Assembly: GCA_964353255.1 (NCBI GenBank)
Contig: CAYGVJ010000035.1
Coordinates: 1-40,904 of the forward strand
Origin: VFZS01 sp964353255
GTDB lineage: Bacteria > Acidobacteriota > Terriglobia > Bryobacterales > Bryobacteraceae
Reading direction: 5' to 3'
DNA: 40,904 nucleotides
Shown piece after piece: positions 7,816 to 16,066 of the stretch (the stretch's first letter is position 1; each line of letters opens with the position of its first letter). The notes beneath the pieces are model-generated. The model was not told the DNA's origin, searched no databases, and worked only from the letters and a program-made list of their open reading frames with translations. The translations under genes were made by a program, and so were the position numbers.

Positions 7816-8813
7816 TGACGCGCCGGGAGCTGCTCGCCGGTCTGTCGGGGCTCAGCCTGGCCAGTTGTTCCCGCCAGCGCGCCGGCCAGGAACGCGTCCG
7901 GCTGGCCGTAGCCGTGGCTCCCTACTTGGTCATGAGCGGATTCTACCTGGCGCACGAACTCGGCTACTTCACGCAGGCCGGCCTGGAGCTGGAGATCCAA
8001 GAGGTGCCCACGGCGATGCAGACCGTGCCTCTGCTGGCCGGCGGCAAACTGGACGCGGCGCCGCTCACTCTGACTCCCGCGTTCATCAACGCCGTGGCGA
8101 GTGGGGCCAAAGTGCGCATCGTGGCGGGCCACGCCATAGTCTCCCCGACTTGCAGCGACCGACACCGCATATATGGATCGCTGAAGGCGTTTCCGCGCGG
8201 CCTTCACCACGCGCGCCAGTTGAAAGGCAAGCGCGTGGCGATACTTACCCGCGGCGGTTTCTTGGAGTTCTGCCTCGATGCGGTGCTGGCCGCCGCGGGC
8301 ATGAGCCAAGAAGACGTCCGGGTGGTGACGCTGCGGCAGCCAGAGGCCCTGGCCGCGGTCGCTAGCGGGCAGGTTGAAGCGATGGTGAGCCAGGGACTGG
8401 ACAAGGACCTCACGTTGGTCTCGGCCAGCATCGTGCGTGGACTGCCCCTGGGCGAGGTGCTACCCGATTTTCAGCTCCAGTTCGTACTGTTCGGCAGGAG
8501 GTTGCTGGAGGGAGACCCGGCCATCGGCGCGCAGTTTCTGGGGGCCTTTCTGCGGGGCGACCGGGAGTTCATGCAAGGTAAGACTCCGCAGTTCCTCGAA
8601 GACTTCGCGCGCAGGTACGGCCTGGACGTGAAGCGCACGCGGGAGGCGTGCCGGAACGTCATCGCGCCGGCGGGAGAGATCCGGCTGGAGAGCATCCAGC
8701 GTTTCGTCGAGTGGGGTGTCAAAAAAGGGTACTGCCAGCGCTCCCTGGCGGCCGAGCAATTGGTGGACCGCAGGTTTCTGGCGGTGGCGCAAAAGTTGAT
8801 GGGGCGAGGATGA
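7815..8813 (+). CDS. NMT1/SsuA-like ABC substrate-binding lipoprotein
   Basis: A 332-residue protein with a GTG start coupled to the previous stop (TAGTG) and a GGGAGG just upstream. The N-terminus TRRELLAGLSGLSLASC combines a twin-arginine-like pair with a lipobox (LASC, Cys18), so it should be lipid-anchored outside the inner membrane. The body follows the NMT1/THI5 and SsuA fold: VAVAPYLVMSGFYLAHELGYF, then GLELEIQEVPT, LLAGGKLDAAPLTLTP and LKGKRVAILTRGG, motifs used to bind small organic solutes such as sulfonates or pyrimidines. No permease or ATPase gene is adjacent, which is unusual for an ABC binding protein. The next gene overlaps its stop by 4 nt. The ligand is unknown. Confidence 0.8.
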   Translation: MTRRELLAGLSGLSLASCSRQRAGQERVRLAVAVAPYLVMSGFYLAHELGYFTQAGLELEIQEVPTAMQTVPLLAGGKLDAAPLTLTPAFINAVASGAKVRIVAGHAIVSPTCSDRHRIYGSLKAFPRGLHHARQLKGKRVAILTRGGFLEFCLDAVLAAAGMSQEDVRVVTLRQPEALAAVASGQVEAMVSQGLDKDLTLVSASIVRGLPLGEVLPDFQLQFVLFGRRLLEGDPAIGAQFLGAFLRGDREFMQGKTPQFLEDFARRYGLDVKRTREACRNVIAPAGEIRLESIQRFVEWGVKKGYCQRSLAAEQLVDRRFLAVAQKLMGRG

Positions 8814-11800
8814 TGGGAGCGCCAGTGAGATTGTCAACCGGCTGCGTGGCGTGCTTCTGGGCGCTGGCAGCAGCGCTCCGCATCTTCGCCCAGGCCACCA
8901 GCGCCGTGGAAGGCACGATCTGGGATCCTTCTGGCGGGACGATCACGGGGGCAGCGGTGCGCATCCTGGAAGTCCAGACCAATTCGGAGCGGCGTGTGGC
9001 GACGGACGGGCGCGGCCGTTACCTGGCGGCCGGGCTGGCCCCCGGGATCTATGACCTGGAGGCTTCTCACCCAGGTTTTCGCACCGAGGTCCGGCGGGCC
9101 TTGTTGCTGGATGCCAGCCGTACGCTTCGGGTGGATTTCAGTCTGGTTCTGGGCGAAGCGCGTGAGAGCGTGATAGTCGAGGGCCAGGCGCCCCTGGTGA
9201 GCGCCAGCGCGAGCGACTGGGGAGGCTCGGTCAAGCGCGACGAACTGGCCGCGCTGCCGCTGAACGGAAGGGATCTGTTCGACCTGGCGGCGCAGGAACC
9301 CGGGACTACCGTGCCCACGACCGCGGCCAAGCAACTATATAACGGCCTCGGCATCCACATCTCGGTCAACGGAGCGCGTCCCAACCAGAACAGCTACCGG
9401 CTGGACGGAATTTATATCAACGACGCGACCGGCTCGGCCCCGGCCAGCGCTTCCGGCAGGTTGCTGGGGCTCGAAGCCATCCAGGAACTCCGGCTGGTCA
9501 CCAGCCCCTTCAGCGCCGAGTACGGGCGGGCTGCCGGCGCGGTGGTGACCGCGGTCTCCAAATCCGGCTCGAACGATCTGCACGGGAGTGTCTTCGAGTT
9601 CCTGCGCAACAGCGCTCTGGACGCCAAGAACTTCTTCAACCGGCCTGACGAGAAGATCCCTCCCCTTCGCAAGAACCAGTTCGGCGGGCTGTTGAGTGGG
9701 CCGCTGCGTCGCGACCACGTCTTTTTCCTGGGTACCTACGAAGGAATCCGCGAGACTCTGAGCCGCACCGATAGGCCGGTCACGCTGACACCCGAGGCCC
9801 GCCAGGGGCGGCTGCCGGGGCGGGAAATTCCGGTGGCCCCGCAGGTGCGGCCGTATCTGGAACTGTACCCTCTGCCCAACGGGCGCGACTTCGGCGACGG
9901 CACGGCGGAATACATTTGGGAATCGGTCACGCCGACCCGCGAAGACTACTGGACGGCAAAGCTGGATGCGAGCCTGAGCGATCGCCTGCGGTTCTGGTCC
10001 CGCTACACGTTCGACGACGCGGACACCTGGAGCTCGGAGCCGTTCGGCATCTGGCGTTTCGGCTCCGACTCGCGCTATCAGTTCCTCCACACCGAAATGC
10101 AGTATCTCCACTCACCCAACACCATCCACAGTCTCAGAGCCAGCTTCAGCCGGGTTCGGAACTCGGACACCGGCATGCTGCTGAAGAGTCTCCCGCCATC
10201 ACTGAGTTTTGTGGAAGGCCAGCCGTTGGGCTCGATACAAGTCATCGGTCTGGCGGATCTGGGCGGACTTCTGGCGCGCCTCCGCCCACGACATTACGTG
10301 CTCAACGACTTCGGGCTGCATCACGATGTGACGCACGTCCGGGGGGCTCACACCGTGCGGTTGGGCGGTGGTTACACCCGCGTCCAATACAACCAATTCT
10401 CGGTATCCACCGCCATTGGCCATTATCGCTTCAACTCAGTGACGGACTTCCTCCAAGCGCGACCGCGGGCAGGGGAACTGGCGCTGCCCGAGTCCGACCC
10501 GGTGCGCGGGTGGCGGCAACGCCAGTTCTTCGCCTTTGCCCAGGAGGAACTCCGGGCCCGCCGGGGAGTCAGCATCACCTTGGGCGTCCGGTACGAGACC
10601 TACACGACACCCACCGAAGTCAACGGCAAGATCTCCGCGCTGCGCGACCCGTTGCGGGACCAGGCGGTCACGGTCGGAGAGCCACTCTTTGAGAACCCGG
10701 CGCGGAAGAACTTCGCTCCCAGGGCGGCGGTGGCCTGGGACGTGACCGGCTCCGGCCGGACCGTCCTCCGGGCCGGAGCGGGGATCTTCTTCGATCTGAT
10801 CGGAACCCGGGAACTGATCTTCGTCGGGACCTACATGCCGCCGTTCGCGGCGCGGGTTTACCCCAACAATCCTGGATTCCCGAACCTGCTGGAGACCGCG
10901 CGAGGAATCAAGCCGGGGCTATACCCGGATGGGTTCGACTATTCGCCGCAGCAACCCTACGTGGCGCAGTGGCAACTGGCCGTGCAACGCCAGATGGGCG
11001 CCGCGGCCGTGATCAGCCTCGGCTACGCGGGCTCCCGGGGCGTTCACCTGGTGGGCCAGCTCGGCAACATGAACCCGCCGCGTCCGGAGGTATTGCCCGA
11101 CGGCCGGCTATTCTTCCCGGAGGAGGCGTCGCGGCTCAATCCCGCCTTCGAGCAGATCGGGATGAGACGCACCCAGTTCAACTCTTTCTATCACGGGCTA
11201 CTGGCCGCCGTGCAGAAAACATGGCGCGGGCGGCTGCGCCTCCAAGGGAAGTACTCGTGGAGCAAGTCGATCGACGAAACCTCCAGTGCCGCTTATGACG
11301 ATTTCGCGAGCAGAGACCGGGTACCCACCATGTTCAACTACCGGATGAACCGGGGGCTATCGGAGTTCGACCTGCGTCACGCCTTCGCGGCGAATTTCTC
11401 CTGGCAGCTCTGGCGGCCGTCCAAGACGCCCGCAGGCAGGCTCCTCGGGGGGTGGGAAATCCATGGACTGGTGCAGGCACAGACCGGGCATGCTTTCAAC
11501 CCGCGCGTGGGCTTTGACCGGGCCCGGCTGCGTCCGACCTCCGCCGACATCGGCCAGCGCCCCGATTTCGTCCCGCAGCCCGGCGCCAGCGTGATTCTCG
11601 GCGACCCGCAGCGCTGGTTCGATCCGTCGTTCTTCGCGCTACCCGACGCGGGTTTCTACGGCACTCTGGGACGCAACACGCTGAGCGGGCCGGGGCTGGC
11701 TACGGTTGACCTGGCGCTTCACAAGCGGCTGTGGCAGTCAGAACGTTCAAGCGCGTGGTTGCGTGTAGAGCTTTTCAACCTCGCCAACCATCCCAATTTC

Positions 11801-11923
11801 CAGGTGCCCTCCGGCCAGGATCTCTTTAACAGCAGCCTCCAGCGACTCGCCACCGCCGCCCGCATCACCGCGACCACCACCACATCCCGCCAAATCCAAC
11901 TGGCGCTGAAGTGGGCCTTCTAA
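8810..11923 (+). CDS. TonB-dependent receptor with N-terminal carboxypeptidase-regulatory-like domain
   Basis: A 1037-residue outer-membrane receptor of the Oar/SusC-like acidobacterial group. A signal peptide (residues about 1-30) precedes a carboxypeptidase-regulatory-like domain (SAVEGTIWDPSGG to RVDFSLVLG, about 30-115). The plug domain contains LPLNGRDLFDLAAQEPG, SVNGARPNQNSYRLDG and SPFSAEYGRAAGAVV. The rest is a long beta-barrel with NQFGGLLSGPL and YSWSKSIDETSS, ending in the aromatic strand QIQLALKWAF. The ATG at 8810 overlaps the lipoprotein stop (ATGA), so I prefer it to the longer open frame. Such receptors import large oligomers using TonB energy. Coupling with a binding lipoprotein suggests sequential capture of the same ligand. 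The stop codon abuts a 96-bp palindrome. Confidence 0.93.
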   Translation: MMGAPVRLSTGCVACFWALAAALRIFAQATSAVEGTIWDPSGGTITGAAVRILEVQTNSERRVATDGRGRYLAAGLAPGIYDLEASHPGFRTEVRRALLLDASRTLRVDFSLVLGEARESVIVEGQAPLVSASASDWGGSVKRDELAALPLNGRDLFDLAAQEPGTTVPTTAAKQLYNGLGIHISVNGARPNQNSYRLDGIYINDATGSAPASASGRLLGLEAIQELRLVTSPFSAEYGRAAGAVVTAVSKSGSNDLHGSVFEFLRNSALDAKNFFNRPDEKIPPLRKNQFGGLLSGPLRRDHVFFLGTYEGIRETLSRTDRPVTLTPEARQGRLPGREIPVAPQVRPYLELYPLPNGRDFGDGTAEYIWESVTPTREDYWTAKLDASLSDRLRFWSRYTFDDADTWSSEPFGIWRFGSDSRYQFLHTEMQYLHSPNTIHSLRASFSRVRNSDTGMLLKSLPPSLSFVEGQPLGSIQVIGLADLGGLLARLRPRHYVLNDFGLHHDVTHVRGAHTVRLGGGYTRVQYNQFSVSTAIGHYRFNSVTDFLQARPRAGELALPESDPVRGWRQRQFFAFAQEELRARRGVSITLGVRYETYTTPTEVNGKISALRDPLRDQAVTVGEPLFENPARKNFAPRAAVAWDVTGSGRTVLRAGAGIFFDLIGTRELIFVGTYMPPFAARVYPNNPGFPNLLETARGIKPGLYPDGFDYSPQQPYVAQWQLAVQRQMGAAAVISLGYAGSRGVHLVGQLGNMNPPRPEVLPDGRLFFPEEASRLNPAFEQIGMRRTQFNSFYHGLLAAVQKTWRGRLRLQGKYSWSKSIDETSSAAYDDFASRDRVPTMFNYRMNRGLSEFDLRHAFAANFSWQLWRPSKTPAGRLLGGWEIHGLVQAQTGHAFNPRVGFDRARLRPTSADIGQRPDFVPQPGASVILGDPQRWFDPSFFALPDAGFYGTLGRNTLSGPGLATVDLALHKRLWQSERSSAWLRVELFNLANHPNFQVPSGQDLFNSSLQRLATAARITATTTTSRQIQLALKWAF

Positions 11924-12017
11924 GCCGGGACAGTACACTCAATACACCGTTTTTTGCAGTCTTGGGCTGGTCTCGCGTCCACAAGAAAACGGTGTATTGA
12001 GTGTACTGTCCCGGCTT
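11922..12017. repeat. 96-bp perfect inverted repeat (32-bp arms, 32-nt loop)
   Basis: The arm at 11922-11953 begins AAGCCGGGACAGTACACTCA and is complemented perfectly by 11986-12017. The first arm begins within the TAA stop of the TonB receptor, and the element lies between convergent genes. It could terminate transcription from both sides as a giant hairpin. The core GGACAGTACACT resembles, from memory, palindromes associated with IS200-like REP transposases in environmental bacteria; that link is inference. No transposase gene is in this window. Confidence 0.85.
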
Positions 12018-12036
12018 TCCCGGGGCCAGGCTGGTG

Positions 12037-13740
12037 CTATTGAAAGGCCGCGAGCTTGAAGGTCATCACCTCGTAGCCGAAATTGCCCACATCGATCCCC
12101 TGCGCCTGGAACCGGGCCGGCTCGACGATCGTATAGGTGCTGAACTCGACCCTGCTCGCGGGCAGGATCGTGCCGGGAAGGAGACCGGAGGAAGCCGGCA
12201 GCGTCGAAAGCAGCCACGACGGTATCGTGAATTGGCCGGCTGACGCCCGTGCCACGCACGTGATGCTGGCGCCGACCTGGCGGGTCGCGTCGAATGACAT
12301 GGTGCCGACGACAACGTATTCCTTCGCGGAGTCCCCGCCGGTCCAGGTGACCGTCAGATCCTGTGAGCGCCGGACCACGGAGAAGCTGTCCCGATTGGTC
12401 CACTCGATTGGGGCCGGCAGCGTGAGCGTGGCCCTGAAGGCGCCGACATCCGGGCCGGCTGGATGGTCTACCGTATACAGGCCTGGCACGAGGTACTCAG
12501 GGCCATAATCGCCCGTGAATCCCGGTAGCCCGCCGCCGACAGAGGCGCCATAGTAGTTGGCGTCACCACCACGCCTTTCGAACTGTTTGGCGCCACGCGG
12601 GCCCTGGAGGTTGATGGATGCGCCACCGCGGAGGCGTTGCACGACGGTGGGGTCGCCGGGAAGCTCATTGCTGTCGGCCACCCCGCGGCCCGAAATCACC
12701 GTACAGGTGCCATACGGAAGATAGGACTCCTTTACGACACTGAGGGCTTTCACAGCCGTAGCCTGGTCGTGGCGGTTAAAGTATGCGGTTACCAAGTCCA
12801 CGGTTCCCTTGAGGTCTACGAACGTTTGCTTGATCAGAGCCACCTGGCCGATCCGCAACTGGCCCGTGGTCCGGAGTTTCTCGAAATCGGCGGCCGAGAA
12901 ACCGATCGCGTCGGAGCAGACCGCTCCCGCCGACGCGATGGCGATGCTGGCGAAGTTGCTCACTACACCTCCCGCCCGGACCGCCAGCGGGACATGACAG
13001 CCAACGGGGGCGTCCGCGGGTACTTCGAAATTGATCTGATCGATGCCGGGAAACTGCGGCGACCGCCCCTTGTAGAGGATGCGGGCGCTCTTGTTCCCAA
13101 CCATAACCTCGGCCTCCACGTCCAGGTCGCCCACTCGAGGCAACTGTGCGTCGTCGTAATCCACTGGCCCCAGACCGGTGCCCCAGAGGATCATAACCTG
13201 TCCGGGTCGCACGGGCGCCGTGAGCGCGTTGACCGGCTGGTCGGTGGCCGAGTTGTAGTTCTGGACGATACCGGGCCCGCTGCCCGCCTGGTTGCGCGTG
13301 AAAATGCCGAAGCTGCTGCGCGCCACGCGGATGCGGGCGGGCGCGCTGGTCTTCTCCGGGTTAGGTTGGAAACGGTAGGTCACGGCAATCGTCGCGTCAC
13401 CCGGCGGAATCCGGGAAGGCAGGATCGCCGCCACCTGATTAAAGGAGGTATAGATCAGGACCGCGTCGGCGGTCACGCCCCCACCACTGACTCGAATCGA
13501 ACAGCCCCCGAGTTCGGTGCTAAACGGCGCGGTTGCCAGTACGAGCTGGCCCTGCGCCAAATTCTGCCCGAAAACGACGAACATCGAGCCTTGCGCAATG
13601 TCGGAGTGCGGCAAGCCGGGTATCGCATAGCTGGCGGCGTTGAGCACGGCGTTGACCACGGGTTGCGCCTGAAGCCTCGGGGAGAGAACCGGAGCGACCA
13701 GGAGCAGGAACGGGCAGAATCGAAACATGAGCTTATTCAT
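12037..13740 (-). CDS. secreted Solibacter-type protein with TIGR03437-like domain
   Basis: A 567-residue secreted protein with a clear signal peptide (MNKLMFRFCPFLLLVAPVL, cleaved after about LQA). Residues about 28-275 match the TIGR03437 domain described for Solibacter and related acidobacteria: VVNAASY-like VLNAASYAIPG, FVVFGQNLA, GQVMILWGTGLGPV, ARILYKGRSPQFPGIDQINF and a closing CHVPLAVRAGG. In family members this domain normally closes the protein; here about 290 further residues follow, containing an extracellular-looking beta-sandwich (LTVTWTGGDSAKEYVVVGT). Function is unknown; a surface or extracellular role is likely. It begins 35 nt after the enolase-superfamily gene, with AAGGAAGAAG upstream, and may be the last gene of the ccm transcript or have its own promoter. 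Confidence 0.85.
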   Translation of the reverse strand: MNKLMFRFCPFLLLVAPVLSPRLQAQPVVNAVLNAASYAIPGLPHSDIAQGSMFVVFGQNLAQGQLVLATAPFSTELGGCSIRVSGGGVTADAVLIYTSFNQVAAILPSRIPPGDATIAVTYRFQPNPEKTSAPARIRVARSSFGIFTRNQAGSGPGIVQNYNSATDQPVNALTAPVRPGQVMILWGTGLGPVDYDDAQLPRVGDLDVEAEVMVGNKSARILYKGRSPQFPGIDQINFEVPADAPVGCHVPLAVRAGGVVSNFASIAIASAGAVCSDAIGFSAADFEKLRTTGQLRIGQVALIKQTFVDLKGTVDLVTAYFNRHDQATAVKALSVVKESYLPYGTCTVISGRGVADSNELPGDPTVVQRLRGGASINLQGPRGAKQFERRGGDANYYGASVGGGLPGFTGDYGPEYLVPGLYTVDHPAGPDVGAFRATLTLPAPIEWTNRDSFSVVRRSQDLTVTWTGGDSAKEYVVVGTMSFDATRQVGASITCVARASAGQFTIPSWLLSTLPASSGLLPGTILPASRVEFSTYTIVEPARFQAQGIDVGNFGYEVMTFKLAAFQ

Positions 13741-13775
13741 ATGTGAAACTTCTTCCTTACTGTAACACGAACCGC

Positions 13776-15122
13776 CTACTGCTTGATAATCGTGCCGTCG
13801 CGCCGGCGGATCACGCCCCAGCCGCCGTTCAGGCGGCCCCGCTCGCTGCGCTCGGAAGTCCCGAAGGGGTACTTGGCGGCCGCCTTCTCGTCCACTTCGA
13901 TCCCCCAGCCGGGCGCCTCATTGGGATAAAAGTACCCGTCCTTCTCGACCGGGCAGCCGCGAAAGACCTCTTGCAGCCGCTCGTTGAAGGAGCTGTGCTC
14001 CTGGATGCCGAAGTTGTAACAGGCCACGTCCAGAGCGATGTTGGCCGCGTGCCCGATGGGGGAGACGTCGCCGGGCCCGTGCCAGGCGGTCTTGACCCCG
14101 AAAAGCTCCGCAAAGGCGGCGATCTTGCGGCAGGGCGTCAGCCCGCCGGCCTGCGAGAGATGAATGCGGATGTAGTCGATCAGCCGCTCGGCGATGAGCG
14201 GCGTCCACTCGTGCGGGCTGTTGAACAGCTCGCCCATGGCGATCGGCGTGGCGCACTGCGACCGTATCTGCCGGAAGTAGGCGATGTCCTCGGGTGAGAG
14301 CGGGTCCTCCAGAAAGAACAGGCGGAACCGCTCGACGTCTTTGGCGAACTGCACCGCCTGGTTGGGCGAGACGCGCTCGTGGACGTCGTGGAGCAGCTCG
14401 ATCTCCTCGCCGAGTTCCTTGCGGCAGGCCTCCAGCAACTTGAGCGCTCGCCGCAGATAGGCCGCCGGCTCGAAGACCGGGTCATTATGCAGCGCATTGA
14501 CGCTGGCCGCGCCGCCGCCCGCGCCGTAGCCCGCCATGCCCGGGACTCCTATCTGCACCCGCACGTGCCGGAAGCCGCGCGCCATAAAGCGCCGGGCGCT
14601 CTCGATCACCTGCGGGATCTCGGCGCCGCCGGCGTGGCCGTAGCAATCCGCCGCCTCGCGGCATTTGCCCCCCAGCAATTGATACACCGGCAGGCCCGCC
14701 TGCCGCCCTTTGACGTCCCACAGGGCCATGTCCACGCCGCTCAGCGCGTTGTTCAGCACCGGGCCGTTCCGCCAGTAGGAGCTGTTGTAGCAGGCCTGCC
14801 AGGTATCGTCTATGCGGTCCGCCGGCTTGCCTTGCAAGAACGGCTTCAGGTACTTCTCCACCGCCGCCACCACCAGGTCGGCGCGCTGCGTGAAGGTGCC
14901 GCAACCGTAGCCGTACAGGCCGGCCTGATCGGTTACGACTTTCACGACCACCAGCCGCAGGCCCGCCGGGGCGGTGGCGATCACGCCGATGTCCTTGATC
15001 CGCGGCGACGGCATGCCGCGCACCGCCTGCTCGACACGCTCCTGTGCCGCCAGCTCCCGCTTCGACACCAGTCCGGCGAGCGCGCCGCCGGCGATCATCC
15101 CGACCAGACCACGCCGGTTCAT
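13776..15122 (-). CDS. Tat-exported ManD/RspA-like enolase-superfamily protein
   Basis: A 448-residue member of the mandelate racemase/muconate-lactonising branch of the enolase superfamily, closest by motif to D-mannonate dehydratase (ManD) and RspA. Visible are MALWDVKGRQAGLPVYQLLGG, LLHDVHERVSPNQA, LFFLEDPLSPED, PIAMGELFNSPHEW, IRIHLSQAGGLTPCRKIA and WHGPGDVSPIGHAA, covering the metal ligands and the general-base region. The ManD subgroup dehydrates D-mannonate or D-gluconate, but many members are inactive or slow, so the substrate is open. The N-terminus MNRRGLVGMIAGGALAGLVS is a twin-arginine leader, placing it in the periplasm, unusual for this normally cytosolic family. Its ATG overlaps the ccmD stop by 4 nt, so it is translated as the last gene of the ccm operon. 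Confidence 0.82.
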   Translation of the reverse strand: MNRRGLVGMIAGGALAGLVSKRELAAQERVEQAVRGMPSPRIKDIGVIATAPAGLRLVVVKVVTDQAGLYGYGCGTFTQRADLVVAAVEKYLKPFLQGKPADRIDDTWQACYNSSYWRNGPVLNNALSGVDMALWDVKGRQAGLPVYQLLGGKCREAADCYGHAGGAEIPQVIESARRFMARGFRHVRVQIGVPGMAGYGAGGGAASVNALHNDPVFEPAAYLRRALKLLEACRKELGEEIELLHDVHERVSPNQAVQFAKDVERFRLFFLEDPLSPEDIAYFRQIRSQCATPIAMGELFNSPHEWTPLIAERLIDYIRIHLSQAGGLTPCRKIAAFAELFGVKTAWHGPGDVSPIGHAANIALDVACYNFGIQEHSSFNERLQEVFRGCPVEKDGYFYPNEAPGWGIEVDEKAAAKYPFGTSERSERGRLNGGWGVIRRRDGTIIKQ

Positions 15123-15343
15123 CGCTTGCCCTCGCCTTCCCGCTCTTCGACCATCCGCCGCAGGCTCTCCAGCTCCCGTTGGAGCTTCCGCTCCCGCGCC
15201 AGCAGCCACACCAGATACGCGCACAACGCCAGCCACGCCGCCAGCAGCCCCCAGAACAGCGACCGGAAGTTGCGGGCGTAAGCCTCGGGCGAGTACTCGC
15301 CCGCCACCTGCAAGAAACTCAGCACCAGACACCGAAAAGCCAT
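15119..15343 (-). CDS. ccmD: CcmD-like small membrane protein
   Basis: A 74-residue protein with one transmembrane helix (LFWGLLAAWLALCAYLVWLLA, near residues 29-48) followed by a charged coiled-coil tail (RERKLQRELESLRRMVEERE). This is the size and layout of CcmD, which holds the haem chaperone CcmE at the CcmABC complex. The ATG at 15343 is supported by GGGAGGA 7 nt upstream; the longer open frame runs through a palindromic repeat and is rejected. It follows ccmC, separated only by that repeat, and its stop overlaps the next gene (ATGA). Identification rests mainly on position and topology because CcmD sequences vary widely. Confidence 0.75.
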   Translation of the reverse strand: MAFRCLVLSFLQVAGEYSPEAYARNFRSLFWGLLAAWLALCAYLVWLLARERKLQRELESLRRMVEEREGEGKR

Positions 15344-15360
15344 TCGCAAGTCCTCCCTCG

Positions 15361-15388
15361 GTAGGGGCGAGGCATGCCTCGCCCCTAC
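15361..15388. repeat. 28-bp palindromic repeat, copy 1
   Basis: A perfect palindrome with half-site GTAGGGGCGAGGCA. It lies between ccmC and ccmD, and its TAG at 15387-15385 (minus strand) is the ccmC stop codon. A second copy with two substitutions is at 39289-39316. Confidence 0.85.
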
Positions 15389-16062
15389 AGCGCGTGCACC
15401 CGCCGGCGCAACGCCTCCAGTTCCCGCTGCTGGACCTCCTGCCGCATGCGCACCGCCACGAACACCGCAGCCAGCAGCAGTAACGGCGCCCAGTTCAGAA
15501 ACAGCATCTCCCGATAGCCCGGGGCAACGATTTCCCCACGCCAGACCTCCAGTTTCGGGTGCTGCCCTCGCCACAACTCGATGGAAAAGAAAATGATCGG
15601 CACGTCGGCGAAAGCGATGATGGAGAGCACCGCCGAGTTCTTGGCCCGCTCGGTCGGATCCTCGACAGCGTGCCGGAGCATCAGGTAGCCGGCATAGAGC
15701 AGACAGCCGACCAGCGTCGTGGTGAGGCGCGCATCCCAGGTCCAGGGCGTGCCCCAGATGCTGTTCCCCCAGATCATGCCCGTCAACAGGTTGGCCGCCG
15801 CGAAAGCCAGGCCCACCTCGGTGACCGAGACGGCGAATGCGTCGTACCGCAGATTCCTCTTTGCCAGGTAGAGAATACTCGCCACCAGGGCAGCGAAGAA
15901 CCCCAGGAAGGCGATCCAGGCCGCCGGCACGTGAAACAGGATGATGCGGTATACCGGGCCCTGCCGGGGATGATCCGGCAACTGGAGCAGTATCACGTAC
16001 AGATTGCGCGCCAGCAGCACGGCGGCAAGGCCGGCGAGCAGTATCAAGATCCTTGGTCGCAT
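15385..16062 (-). CDS. ccmC: haem exporter/haem handling protein CcmC
   Basis: CcmC loads haem onto CcmE at the periplasmic face of the inner membrane. The 225-residue product has about six transmembrane helices, a periplasmic His (IILFHVPAAW) and the tryptophan-rich WWD-type motif GNSIWGTPWTWDARLT, all diagnostic. An adjacent C-terminal hydrophobic segment ends in a charged tail (QQRELEALRRRVHAL), slightly longer than in enterobacteria. I chose the ATG at 16062; a GTG one codon earlier is equally possible. The gene begins 4 nt after the ccmB stop. Its stop codon is contributed by a 28-bp palindromic repeat, so the natural C-terminus may once have been different. Confidence 0.95.
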   Translation of the reverse strand: MRPRILILLAGLAAVLLARNLYVILLQLPDHPRQGPVYRIILFHVPAAWIAFLGFFAALVASILYLAKRNLRYDAFAVSVTEVGLAFAAANLLTGMIWGNSIWGTPWTWDARLTTTLVGCLLYAGYLMLRHAVEDPTERAKNSAVLSIIAFADVPIIFFSIELWRGQHPKLEVWRGEIVAPGYREMLFLNWAPLLLLAAVFVAVRMRQEVQQRELEALRRRVHAL

Positions 16063-16066
16063 CACT

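Noticed and set aside
8648..8809. Longer N-terminus for the TonB receptor
   Set aside because: This stretch is the 3' part of the lipoprotein gene in another frame; the ATG at 8810 overlaps its stop and is followed directly by the signal peptide.
15344..15574. Longer N-terminus for CcmD
   Set aside because: It would translate through the palindromic repeat and antisense-free ccmC codons in the wrong frame; GGGAGGA before 15343 marks the true start.
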